DNA from: Chitinophaga niabensis
Lineage (GTDB): Bacteria > Bacteroidota > Bacteroidia > Chitinophagales > Chitinophagaceae
Direction of reading: 5' to 3'
Length of the DNA: 64,000 nt
Assembly: GCA_017849435.1 (NCBI GenBank)
Contig: JAFIGY010000007.1
Span: forward strand, 20,564-84,563
The notes below the pieces were generated by a model that did no database searches, was not told the origin of the DNA, and worked only from the letters and a program-made list of their open reading frames with translations. Positions 44,901 through 51,890 of this stretch are shown piece after piece. The position numbers and the translations under genes are program-made. The number at the start of each line of letters is the position of its first letter. Within the stretch, counting starts at the first letter, position 1.

Positions 44901-45803
44901 TTTGCTTACACCGTGATGCTGAACCTGAACAGGGATAATCCGGCCGCTGCTCCGTGGAATAATACCAACAGGGTTCCGCAGCTGGGAGACGTTTACCAGA
45001 ACCTGAACAACGACGAAGGCAATAATTCCGGTATTTCAATGACCCTTACACAGAACTTTAGCGGCGATAATACGTTAGGTATGAATACGGGTAACAACTC
45101 CGGTGTATATCCTGACAATGTGATCGTAAGTAACTGGTGGGTAGATGCCGGTACCGTAGGTAAGATCAAGTTCAGCGGACTGAACATGGCGCAGGCTTAC
45201 ACCTTCGTATTCTTCGGCAGCCGTAACGGAGATGGCGACCGAACAACGGCATACACCATCAACGGCCGCTCTGTGACCCTGAATGCTTCCTTCAATGTGA
45301 ACAATACCGTGCAGCTGGACGATGTAAGACCGGATGCGAACGGCGAGGTAGAGATCTCCGTATCAGTCGGCAGTCAGTATGCTCCATACGGCTACATCGC
45401 CTCTGTGGTATTGAGCGGTTATGCACCGAAGGATGCATCCGGTAATGGCACGCTGATGAAGACCGGTGACAACTTCATCAACCCGGCCGTAACCACCAAC
45501 GATGCCAGCCAGCTGAAACAGGATCTGAACAAAGAAAGCCTGACTGTGGACAATATATATCCGAATCCGTTCAGGTCTAACCTGAACCTGGTGATCACCC
45601 GCAACGGTAAGCCAGTGAAAGTAGGATTGACGATGTTCGATATGAGCGGCAGAATGGTAGCGGGTCAGCAACTGGGAGACCTGGCGGCAGGCAGACATCA
45701 ATTGTCCTTCACTCCGGGCGCATCCTTACCGGCAGGTATCTATGTGCTGCAAGTGACGGCCAATAACAGAGTAGTGCAAACAATCCGACTTATAAAACAG
45801 TAG
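38997..45803 (+). CDS. Giant T9SS-secreted multidomain protein with esterase head
   Basis: About 2262 residues counted from ATG 39015 (MKHFYRLLYFLTLMVSALTS, a clear signal peptide); ATG 38997 is also possible. The esterase domain (about 60-290) has LLIFFHGLGEAG, nucleophile Ser179 in DGLSAGGAA, probable Asp229 (GGKDMNPDPG) and His261 (DLGHGVW). Then follow Ig/PKD-like segments, at least six fibronectin type III domains, two PA14 domains (about 641-772 and 887-1012), cadherin-like Ig domains and three copies of an unrecognised module of about 175 residues. The last 85 residues (NIYPNPF... to VQTIRLIKQ) are a T9SS type A sorting domain, so it is exported and anchored at the surface. Inside an EPS locus it may trim acyl groups or crosslink the matrix. 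It repeats the fold of the esterase at 54187. Confidence 0.9.
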   Translation: MSNNNSMKHFYRLLYFLTLMVSALTSSAQTGVLNPNDPIVIYNPSSPPAQPPYNTLAKWVKTTRLNWSTDSYKCYIYNGMAFRLKFPKSYQPGVNDGKVYPLLIFFHGLGEAGTIYDNEYQLYHGGQLYQSMVDNGTYDGFLLYPQNTSGYFGNSQYDALYTIVNNYMIPECKVDPFRITVDGLSAGGAATWEMMFRYPKFIAGAAPISAASLSFRDNLSVWKYTPLWLFQGGKDMNPDPGIAQDIYTAAQAAGANMKLTVYPDLGHGVWYNAWGEPDYFPFLNRAHKANPWPLFGRTEFCPSDPINVTLGLTAGFDQYEWRKDGTIIPGATSNTLTVTTTGTYDAHVKNGNTWSPWSPIPVVIKIKAPTVPPPITVSGLQSKVIPTPAGVNSVTLSVPNTYATYSWKNVNDTTVLGTQNSLVVTSPGSYTVKVTEQYGCSSDYSTPFTVINANGANGPGAPAGLAAQATSKTQVQLNWTVNPSATNPETNFEVYRGTAAGGPYTLVAILPAGTTTYTDGSLNAGTRYYYVVRAVNNNAGSPKSNEANAITQADTTPPTAPPNLRITGNGGNQISLAWDPATDDVGVDKYDIYINGVKSYSVAGNVTAFTAYNLTKGNQYYFQVKARDLAGNQSPFSNQASALAYLTGLRYKTYSGSWSALPDFNTLTPVAQGVVPQVDLSIRPADVNFAIKWEGFIYIPVAGSYTFETYSDDGSRLYIDQTTYSAGLTPLVDNDGLHAAQYRQGTVTLTKGIHPIIITYFQAGGGFDMKLYWKNTANGVGSTRQEIPASFFTENPNATSPALPAQPSGITATALSYNKIRVNWTDNSNNETGFEVYRSVAPNGPYQIVATTGPGATVYLDSPLVPQTTYAYRVQAINNAGNSGFISVEDDGLAYQYYELGSNTPSTMPDFSTLTPTATGQVPNVTLNVRNVDYNFAIKFSGQIRIPTTGTYNFYTTSDDGSQLFINGTMVVNNNYTQAPTERSGSITLNAGTYPYTVTYFQAGGGMALETRWDGPGIVKSLIPDSVFINPAKRATTLALPAIPATPASLTATAASSSKIQLNWTNPTADAKAFDIYRSINDNLHYVLQNTITVSGTPVSSYLDSSLFSNVTYFYKITAKNEGGVSGYSNEASVATLNNPPSINNVSSFAMHYGTTQTVNYQAASPDGQALTLTATNLPTFASFVDNGNGSGTLTLNPASTDQAVYPNITVTAKDPHNGTAAASFTLTVNDSYPPVLAAINNTTTAAGAPVTISLSATDANAADVITWSATGLPAFATLTGNNRTAQIQVTPGYADAGTYAISVLVNNGKGGMDTKNFNLVVTPGTPNSRILVNFNDGSATSVGPLPWNNTGKPPVQNDVFANLKDTSGNVTPISITVMTPWQNQNNGTNLLGAVTGNNSGIFPDNVMRSAYWTAGDKQTLKVSGLNKSGNYKYKFTFFGSRGDVYDTRATNYTINGTTVTLSAVNNTTNTVNIAGLLPDTSGSVTIDITKATGSDYGYLNALVIDVQYDDHTVPAKPKNIAAAEAGNTVKVTWLPVAYNDNGYRVYRATTAAGPYTQLSPVTAQGASSFTDATVTGSADYYYYVIAFNSYGNSLSSDTVHIRTTSKPPVITGLANQSLKTGDVKAVNFTYATDPGTTVTLSGVNLPPFATITDNGNGTAVLNMTPGAANVGNYNVGVKASASNGTSTTSSFTITVTDKNITSVYINFNDINPAPAPWNNFNGTPFAGKVVSSLVNDAGVTTAMSITQVDNIDGSNSFGATTGNNSGIYPDVVMQTFYFDGSGTPKRFRLNGLDVTKKYNLVFFGSRGSVTDNRTTDYAVGSTIVSLNAASNTQNTVQINALSPDASGQIEFTFNKNVNAVFGYLNALVVQSYTDSGIPVAPTNLKASSKSKTSIGLTWTTNAASPTSNEIWRSTSSTGTYTLVATVAGNVNSYVNTGLTQNTKYYYKVRTIKSGTPSNYSNIADAATFAYTVMLNLNRDNPAAAPWNNTNRVPQLGDVYQNLNNDEGNNSGISMTLTQNFSGDNTLGMNTGNNSGVYPDNVIVSNWWVDAGTVGKIKFSGLNMAQAYTFVFFGSRNGDGDRTTAYTINGRSVTLNASFNVNNTVQLDDVRPDANGEVEISVSVGSQYAPYGYIASVVLSGYAPKDASGNGTLMKTGDNFINPAVTTNDASQLKQDLNKESLTVDNIYPNPFRSNLNLVITRNGKPVKVGLTMFDMSGRMVAGQQLGDLAAGRHQLSFTPGASLPAGIYVLQVTANNRVVQTIRLIKQ

Positions 45804-45817
45804 TATTTAACCCGGCT

Positions 45818-45854
45818 CTGAAAAAATCCGGTCTAATCAACCGGATTTTTTCAG
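45818..45854 (+). terminator. Terminator after the giant esterase gene
   Basis: A perfect 15-bp stem (45818-45832 with 45840-45854) includes the T-run TTTTTT in its 3' arm and has a 7-base loop. It may separate the giant gene from the Wzz gene, or only reduce read-through. Confidence 0.75.
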
Positions 45855-45898
45855 CATTATCAAATTAAATTCTTTTATAGTTTAAAGAAAAAGCCAAT

Positions 45899-48097
45899 AT
45901 GGATCTGATCTATCTATTTAAATCGTTGATGAGGAAGAAGTGGCTGATCATTTTCAGCACTATTCTGGCAGTGGTACTGGCTTTTGTGCTCACCATGAAC
46001 CAGAGGCGCCTGTATCGCTCCGTAGCCCAGATGGCCACCGGTTTCACGACTTCCAGCCAACAAGTGAAGCTGCAGGACGAGGGTTTCAACATCTTCGAGA
46101 TCGATGTGAAATTCAGTAACCTGGTGGAATCCATCCGTTCTCCTAAAGTGTTGGGTATGCTCTCTTATGCCATCATGATCCATGACCTGGAAAACCCCGG
46201 AAAAGAATACCGGGACCTGAACGGAGACGAGCGGGCCAAGGCAGAAGCATTGGGCTTAAATAAAGCCAAGATGCTGGAGGTGCTTAAGCAGAAGTATTCC
46301 GAAGAAAAACTGCTTAGCTCTTATAACCCGGAAGAAAGGAAGATCCTGGAATATATGAAGATCTGCAGGTACGATCTCGAAACCATGCGGAAGCTGATGT
46401 ATGTGGATCGCGTGCAGCGGACGGATTTTATCGATATCGAATACAACTCCGGGAATCCCGAACTTTCCGCCTATGTGGTGAACCAGGTGATCGCTGAATT
46501 CCTGCGCAGCCACGAGAGCTCCCGCTCCCAGATGAACATCCAGTCCATCGGTACCCTGGAAACACTCATGAATCAGAAGAAAAAAGAACTGGACGACAAG
46601 CTGGGCAACCTAAAATCATCCGGCAGCCTGGTGGACGTAACCGCGGAAAGTGCCAGCAAACTTACACAGGTGAGCAACTTTGAAACCAAACTGGCGGATG
46701 AGAAAAGTTCGCTGAATGCGGCTACACTCGGCCTTCAGGAGATCAATAACAAGATCGCCGAAATGGACCGTACCGGCGCCAAAACGGCCACCGCTTCCTC
46801 CGGCGCCCAGCAGGAACTCCTCAACCTCAAGATCGCCCGTAACAACGCCGAAGCCGAGTACAAAAACAAAGGTTCCAACGACCAGGAACTCTATAACAAA
46901 TGGCAGAAGCTCCGGAATGACTATAACGCAAAAATGGCGTCAATGGCCAGCAGCAACAACATCCCCTCCACCGGGCTGGTGTCAAGGGCCGACCTCGTGC
47001 AGAAAAAATCCGAACTGGAGATACAGATCAAAGCAGCACAACAGAATATCGCCTTCTACGAGGACAAAGTACGGCAACTCAATAGCAGCGTAAACGCCGC
47101 CGCCACCCGTGGTGCAACGAATGCCGCCCTCAACAAAGAAGTGGAGTTTGCGCAAACAGAATACGAGAATATCAAAAAAAGGTATGAAGATGCGCTGAAC
47201 AATAAAGTGGCTCCGCTGGATAACTACCGCCAGATCCTCTTCGGTCAGCCGGCCGTAGAGCCCGAGCCCAGCAAACGTCCCATTATCCTTGGTCTTTCCG
47301 GCATGAGTATGTTCGTATTCATGTGTATTCTTATCATCTTCCTGGAATACATCGATGTATCCATCAAAACACCCTCCCAGTTCCTGCGCACCATGAACCT
47401 CAAAATGGTAGGCGTATTGAACAAGGTGAACCTGAAGAAAAGCACGATGGAGAACATTTTCACAATCTCCAATCCGAAAGACAGAGGTGAAGCCGTATTC
47501 CGGGAGCATCTCCGGAAACTGCGCTTTGAAATAGAGAACAGTTCGCACCACGTATACCTTTTCACCAGCGCCCGACCCGGGGAAGGTAAAAGCACAGTGA
47601 TAAAAGCCCTGGCGCACAGTATCAGCCTGAGCAAAAAGAAAGTACTGCTCATAGATACCAATTTCTCCAATAATACCCTCACCAGCGAATTCAATGCACA
47701 ACCCATGCTGGAAGGGTTCTCCAATGACCATAAGACCTATACGGCGGAAAATATCCGGAAGATCATCAGTCCTACCGGTATTGAAGGTGTAGACATCATC
47801 GGTTCAAAAGGCGGCGATTATACGCCCTCCGAAATACTGGGAGACGATAACCTGCTGGCTCACCTGGATGTGCTGCGGGGTAAATACGATTACATCTTCC
47901 TGGAAGGCGCTGCATTGAATGGCCGCGCTGACAGTATGGAACTGTTGCGCTATGCCGATTCCGTGATCAGTGTAGTGTCCGCACGGTCCAGCCTCCGGCA
48001 GACGGACAAGGAATCCATCAATTTCCTGCAGCAGCTCAACGGCAAATTCACAGGTGCCGTACTTAACTATGTAGAACTCGAAAATATCGATCTGTAA
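45899..48097 (+). CDS. Wzz/BY-kinase-like polysaccharide co-polymerase
   Basis: 732 residues. An N-terminal Wzz domain starts at once with a membrane segment (KWLIIFSTILAVVLAFVLTM), followed by long periplasmic coiled coils (about 200-440) and a second membrane segment (IILGLSGMSMFVFMCILIIF). The cytoplasmic domain (about 530-732) resembles CpsD/Wzc tyrosine kinases: Walker A TSARPGEGKST and Walker A' VLLIDTNF. However, Walker B reads YDYIFLEGAAL, with Glu for Asp, and the C-terminus (GAVLNYVELENIDL) lacks the tyrosine cluster. It probably controls EPS chain length and export; kinase activity is doubtful. It lies 22 bases before the acyltransferase. Confidence 0.92.
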   Translation: MDLIYLFKSLMRKKWLIIFSTILAVVLAFVLTMNQRRLYRSVAQMATGFTTSSQQVKLQDEGFNIFEIDVKFSNLVESIRSPKVLGMLSYAIMIHDLENPGKEYRDLNGDERAKAEALGLNKAKMLEVLKQKYSEEKLLSSYNPEERKILEYMKICRYDLETMRKLMYVDRVQRTDFIDIEYNSGNPELSAYVVNQVIAEFLRSHESSRSQMNIQSIGTLETLMNQKKKELDDKLGNLKSSGSLVDVTAESASKLTQVSNFETKLADEKSSLNAATLGLQEINNKIAEMDRTGAKTATASSGAQQELLNLKIARNNAEAEYKNKGSNDQELYNKWQKLRNDYNAKMASMASSNNIPSTGLVSRADLVQKKSELEIQIKAAQQNIAFYEDKVRQLNSSVNAAATRGATNAALNKEVEFAQTEYENIKKRYEDALNNKVAPLDNYRQILFGQPAVEPEPSKRPIILGLSGMSMFVFMCILIIFLEYIDVSIKTPSQFLRTMNLKMVGVLNKVNLKKSTMENIFTISNPKDRGEAVFREHLRKLRFEIENSSHHVYLFTSARPGEGKSTVIKALAHSISLSKKKVLLIDTNFSNNTLTSEFNAQPMLEGFSNDHKTYTAENIRKIISPTGIEGVDIIGSKGGDYTPSEILGDDNLLAHLDVLRGKYDYIFLEGAALNGRADSMELLRYADSVISVVSARSSLRQTDKESINFLQQLNGKFTGAVLNYVELENIDL

Positions 48098-48119
48098 ATT
48101 GAAACTCAAACTATTCAAT

Positions 48120-49220
48120 ATGGATGTGGTAAAGAGCAGTCGCCTGCCCTGGGTGGACTATGCCCGCGGGATTGCCATCATCCTTGTTGTGTATCGCCAT
48201 ATCTTTGAAGGGATGCACCGCGCCCATCTGGGTACGGATCAGTATGATTTCCTGGAACATGCGAATATCATTTTCTATAGTTTCAGGATGCCGCTGTTCT
48301 TTATCCTGTCCGGCGTTTTCATTGGCAGAAGCCTGCAAAAGCGGGGCCTGGGCGCGATGGTTCGTAACAAGTTCAACACCATCCTCTACCCCTACTTCAT
48401 CTGGAGCTTCATTCAGGTGACCATGCAGATATTGCTGGACAGCTATGCCAATGCCAACCGCACTACCGGCGATTATCTCTACATCCTTTTCTATCCCCGC
48501 CAGATCGACCAGTTCTGGTATTTGTATGCGCTGTTCAATGTAACAGTGCTGTACATGTTCACCCGGGAGAAGCTGAAACTGAGCATCTGGCACCAGCTTG
48601 CGATCGGCGTCATCTTTTTCGGCGTGTCCAGTTACTTATCGCAGCACACCATCGACTGGGGTTTTGTATACGATGTGATCCATTATTACATATTCTTCGC
48701 GATAGGCGATCTCATCTCCGACAAGCTGCTGAATAAGGACATGACACCCACTTATTCCTCCTGGAAACTGTTCGGTGCGCTCCTGCCCATCTTCATTGTG
48801 GGGCAATATTATTTCCTTAATAAGAACCTGGAGATGAAGATGCCGGAATATGCATATGTGGAATTCTTTCAACCGGTATGGTTCATGCTCATCGCGCTCA
48901 GCGGCTGTGCTTTTATGATCAATATTTCGTTTATCCTGCAACGTTATAAAATACTGAAGGTGATCCGCATGTTCGGTTATCATTCCCTGTATATCTACGT
49001 TGCACATGTGCTGGTGGCTTCCGGCCTGCGGACGATCCTCGTGAAGGCCGGCCTCACTTACGTGCCCTTTATGCTTTTCATCATTATTGCACTGGCATTG
49101 ACCATACCGGTGATCATGTACAACCTGGCCATGCAGGCCGGTGCCTGGTGGCTCTATAGCCTCGAGCGCCCGAAGCGGCCCGCTTTACAAACTCAAACAA
49201 TAGCAAGGAACAATGACTGA
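48120..49220 (+). CDS. Acyltransferase family 3 membrane protein (EPS O-acylation)
   Basis: 366 residues from ATG 48120, with about ten membrane segments. It opens with LPWVDYARGIAIILVVYRHI, the acyltransferase-3 signature with its catalytic-type His, followed by SFRMPLFFILSGVFIGRSLQ and, later, YHSLYIYVAHVLVASGL. Such proteins carry acetyl or other acyl groups across the inner membrane and attach them to surface polysaccharide sugars. The polysaccharide context makes EPS O-acetylation the likely role, though succinyl or other groups are possible. Its end overlaps the flippase start by eight bases, so translation is coupled. A second, distinct member lies at 54969. Confidence 0.92.
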   Translation: MDVVKSSRLPWVDYARGIAIILVVYRHIFEGMHRAHLGTDQYDFLEHANIIFYSFRMPLFFILSGVFIGRSLQKRGLGAMVRNKFNTILYPYFIWSFIQVTMQILLDSYANANRTTGDYLYILFYPRQIDQFWYLYALFNVTVLYMFTREKLKLSIWHQLAIGVIFFGVSSYLSQHTIDWGFVYDVIHYYIFFAIGDLISDKLLNKDMTPTYSSWKLFGALLPIFIVGQYYFLNKNLEMKMPEYAYVEFFQPVWFMLIALSGCAFMINISFILQRYKILKVIRMFGYHSLYIYVAHVLVASGLRTILVKAGLTYVPFMLFIIIALALTIPVIMYNLAMQAGAWWLYSLERPKRPALQTQTIARNND

Positions 49221-50562
49221 GAAGAAATATAGTTATTGGCTGAGATCGGGGATCTACAGCGGTTTGCAGAAGTTCTCCATGCTGCTGTTCGGCGTGGCGA
49301 GCGTAAAACTGCTCACCAACGCCCTCCCCATCCCTACGATGGGCGTATGGAGCCTCTTCCTGATCTTTACCGGTACTATAGAAACAATCCGCCAGTCCCT
49401 GATCAAGAATGCGGTAATCAAATACCTCAACAGCACGTCAAAAGAAGAACATGTGCTGGTAAATTCGGGCGCGCTTTGCCTGAACGTCGCCATTACTTTT
49501 TTCATCGGGCTGGTACTGGTATTGTTTGCCGGACCGATGAGCCAGGGATTGAACGCACCGGAGCTTTCCAAAGTGCTGTATATCTTCCTGCCCGGCCTTT
49601 TGTTGCTCATCCCGTTCAGCCATTTTGAATGGATTCAGAATGCCAATGCAGACTTCAGAGGTGTTTTCTGGGCATATCTCGGCAGGCAGACCGCTTCATT
49701 CGGATTGATACTGATTCATTTCCTTTCCGGGCGCCCTGTTTCGCTCACTGCCCTGATCATTTATTTCGACATCGGCATCCTCGTGGGGGCCGTTATTTCC
49801 GGCGCTTATGCGAGAAAGTTCCTGCAAAGGGCTTTTATGCCTGACAGGCAATGGCTGAAGAAGATGTGGAACTTCGGGAAGTTCACTTTCGGCACCAACG
49901 TCAGCTCCACCGTTTTCCGGAATACAGACCAGGTACTGGTATCCATCTTCTTTTCCACCACCGGCGTGGCATTGTACAATGTTTGCCTGCGCATCTCCAA
50001 CCTTGTAGACCTGCCTTCGCAGGTACTGGGAGATATTCTTTTCCCGAAAAGCGCGCAGGTGATGGACGAAGGCAATCCCGGGCATGTGCGGTATTACTAC
50101 GAAAAAGCCGTGGGTGTGGTGCTCGCGATTTGTATTCCGGGCAGTCTTTTCATTTTCCTTTTTCCGAAATTCGTGATCGGTATCATTGCCGCTGCCAAAT
50201 ATCAGGAAGCCGCATACCTGTTGCAGATCACGATGGCTTATGGACTCTTCCTCCCGTTCATCAAGCAGTTCGGTACCATTATGGACTCCACCGGTATGCC
50301 CCGTACGAATTTCATTGTGATGACGATAACCGCAGTGCTCAACGTAGGGATCTGTACCCTGTTCGTATACCTGTTCGGCTTGCCGGGGGCGCCTTTCGGC
50401 ACACTGGCATCTTTCGTGATCTGCTTCATCATCACCCAAACCATCCTCTACCGGAGGTTCGGCGCGGGGATCGGAAATATACTCCGGCATATGATACAAT
50501 TCTATCCGGATATGATCAATGTGCTGCAGCAACGCTTACTCATCAGATGGAAAACAAGATGA
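49213..50562 (+). CDS. Oligosaccharide flippase (Wzx type)
   Basis: 449 residues with about twelve to fourteen membrane segments and the polysaccharide-biosynthesis (MATE/MOP superfamily) layout: SGIYSGLQKFSMLLFGVASV at the start, FGTNVSSTVFRNTDQVLVS in the middle and PAAPFGTLASFVICF-like sequence near the end. Wzx moves the lipid-linked repeat unit from the cytoplasmic to the periplasmic face. It is translationally coupled to the acyltransferase upstream (8-base overlap) and to the glycosyltransferase downstream (ATGA overlap). Confidence 0.9.
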   Translation: MTEKKYSYWLRSGIYSGLQKFSMLLFGVASVKLLTNALPIPTMGVWSLFLIFTGTIETIRQSLIKNAVIKYLNSTSKEEHVLVNSGALCLNVAITFFIGLVLVLFAGPMSQGLNAPELSKVLYIFLPGLLLLIPFSHFEWIQNANADFRGVFWAYLGRQTASFGLILIHFLSGRPVSLTALIIYFDIGILVGAVISGAYARKFLQRAFMPDRQWLKKMWNFGKFTFGTNVSSTVFRNTDQVLVSIFFSTTGVALYNVCLRISNLVDLPSQVLGDILFPKSAQVMDEGNPGHVRYYYEKAVGVVLAICIPGSLFIFLFPKFVIGIIAAAKYQEAAYLLQITMAYGLFLPFIKQFGTIMDSTGMPRTNFIVMTITAVLNVGICTLFVYLFGLPGAPFGTLASFVICFIITQTILYRRFGAGIGNILRHMIQFYPDMINVLQQRLLIRWKTR

Positions 50563-51797
50563 TCAAAGGAAGAGACATAGTAGTTGTAGGATTGCAAAGC
50601 TGGGATATCAGCATCGGAAGCAATTGCAAGAACATTGCCTGGGAACTGGCAAAGTACAATCGTGTGCTGTATGTGAACCGCTCCCTCGACCGCATATCCG
50701 CTATCCGCCTGCGCAAAGACATAGAGATACAGAACCGCCTTCGCAGCCTCCGCAGAGAAGATGACGACATCCTCCCCATCGCGCCGCAGCTCTGGACCCT
50801 CAACCCACGCACGATACTGGAATCTACCAACTGGATCCCTTTCCCCTGGCTCTTTGACAAATTCAACAAGCTCAACAACCAACGTGTGGCCAAGCAAATC
50901 CGGCTGGCGCTCGAACGCCTCGGGTTCAGGGATCCGCTGCTGTTCAACGATAACGATTTCTTCCGCGCATTCTACCTGGATGAAATGCTACCCGATATCA
51001 GCGGCCACATTTACTATATTCGCGACAACCTCACCAGTCAGCCCTACTTCGCCCGGCATGGCGCACGGCTCGAGCCCGCGCTGATGGCTAAAGCAGACGC
51101 GGTGGTGGCAAATTCCGCCTACCTCGCGGACTACGCCCGCAAATACAATCCATCTTCTTTCGATATCGGCCAGGGCTGCGAGTTTGAACATTTCCTGCTG
51201 AAAGAAGCACCGGAAAAACCCGCCGAACTGGCTGTTCTCAACGGTCCGGTAATCGGATACGTAGGCGCCCTCATCACCAGCAGGCTGGATATCAGCATCC
51301 TGGAGCAGATTGCCACTGCACATCCGGAATGGAACCTGGTACTGGTAGGACCGGAAGATGATGATTTCCGCCGCAGCGCGCTACACCGTTTGCCCAACGT
51401 GCACTTCACCGGAGGCAAACCCGTTACGCAGCTGCCGGCCTACATCTATCATTTTGACGTGTGCATCAATCCGCAAATACTGAACGAAATGACGATAGGG
51501 AATTATCCCCGGAAGGTGGATGAATACCTCGTCATGGGAAAGCCCGTGGTCGCTACCAGAACAGTAGCCATGCAGATGTTTGCGGAACACACCTGGCTCT
51601 GCGACGACGCCGCCGGATACATCCGCAGCATCCGCGAGATATTGTCCGCACCGCCCTCCCGCGAAAAGGAAGAAGCCCGCAAAGTCTTCGCACTTTCGCA
51701 TACATGGGAGAACAGTGTGGCCAAAATACCGAATGTGAACCGGGCTCATCTTTCAAACACTAAAAATCAACAGTATGTCCGATCAGCGGTTCAGTAA
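50559..51797 (+). CDS. Glycosyltransferase, GT-B fold (GT4-like)
   Basis: About 412 residues. The ATG at 50559 overlaps the flippase stop (ATGA); ATG 50547 is also in frame. The frame is open far upstream inside the flippase gene, but that sequence is not protein-like. N-domain: VVVGLQSWDISIGSNCKNIA and RVLYVNRSLDRI. C-domain: NGPVIGYVGALITSRLDISI, NLVLVGPEDDDF, NVHFTGGKPVTQLPAYIYHF and YPRKVDEYLVMGKPVVATRT. A TuaH-like teichuronic glycosyltransferase is a plausible relative. It would add a sugar to the EPS unit. The 3' end overlaps a small membrane protein gene by 23 bases. Confidence 0.9.
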   Translation: MIKGRDIVVVGLQSWDISIGSNCKNIAWELAKYNRVLYVNRSLDRISAIRLRKDIEIQNRLRSLRREDDDILPIAPQLWTLNPRTILESTNWIPFPWLFDKFNKLNNQRVAKQIRLALERLGFRDPLLFNDNDFFRAFYLDEMLPDISGHIYYIRDNLTSQPYFARHGARLEPALMAKADAVVANSAYLADYARKYNPSSFDIGQGCEFEHFLLKEAPEKPAELAVLNGPVIGYVGALITSRLDISILEQIATAHPEWNLVLVGPEDDDFRRSALHRLPNVHFTGGKPVTQLPAYIYHFDVCINPQILNEMTIGNYPRKVDEYLVMGKPVVATRTVAMQMFAEHTWLCDDAAGYIRSIREILSAPPSREKEEARKVFALSHTWENSVAKIPNVNRAHLSNTKNQQYVRSAVQ

Positions 51798-51879
51798 TGA
51801 TACGATCCTCGAGATCATCATAACGGTATTCGTGTTCTTCGTGATGGCGGCGCTGGCGTTCAAGATCCTTTTCCTTTAA
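51775..51879 (+). CDS. Small membrane protein of the EPS operon, 34 residues
   Basis: ATG 51775 to TAA 51879 encodes MSDQRFSNDTILEIIITVFV followed by FFVMAALAFKILFL: a 12-residue polar head and one hydrophobic helix. It overlaps the preceding glycosyltransferase by 23 bases in another frame and ends 11 bases before the start of the Wzy-like gene. The clean membrane-helix pattern in a gap that would otherwise be about 90 bases long argues that it is real. I do not recognise it. It could be a small partner of the polymerase or another EPS membrane protein. Confidence 0.5.
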   Translation: MSDQRFSNDTILEIIITVFVFFVMAALAFKILFL

Positions 51880-51890
51880 AGTAACAGACA

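Noticed and set aside
49851-50558. In-frame upstream extension of the glycosyltransferase at 50559
   Set aside because: The extension lies in another frame of the flippase gene, is His/Arg/Gly-rich and lacks any domain; the ATGA overlap gives a natural start.
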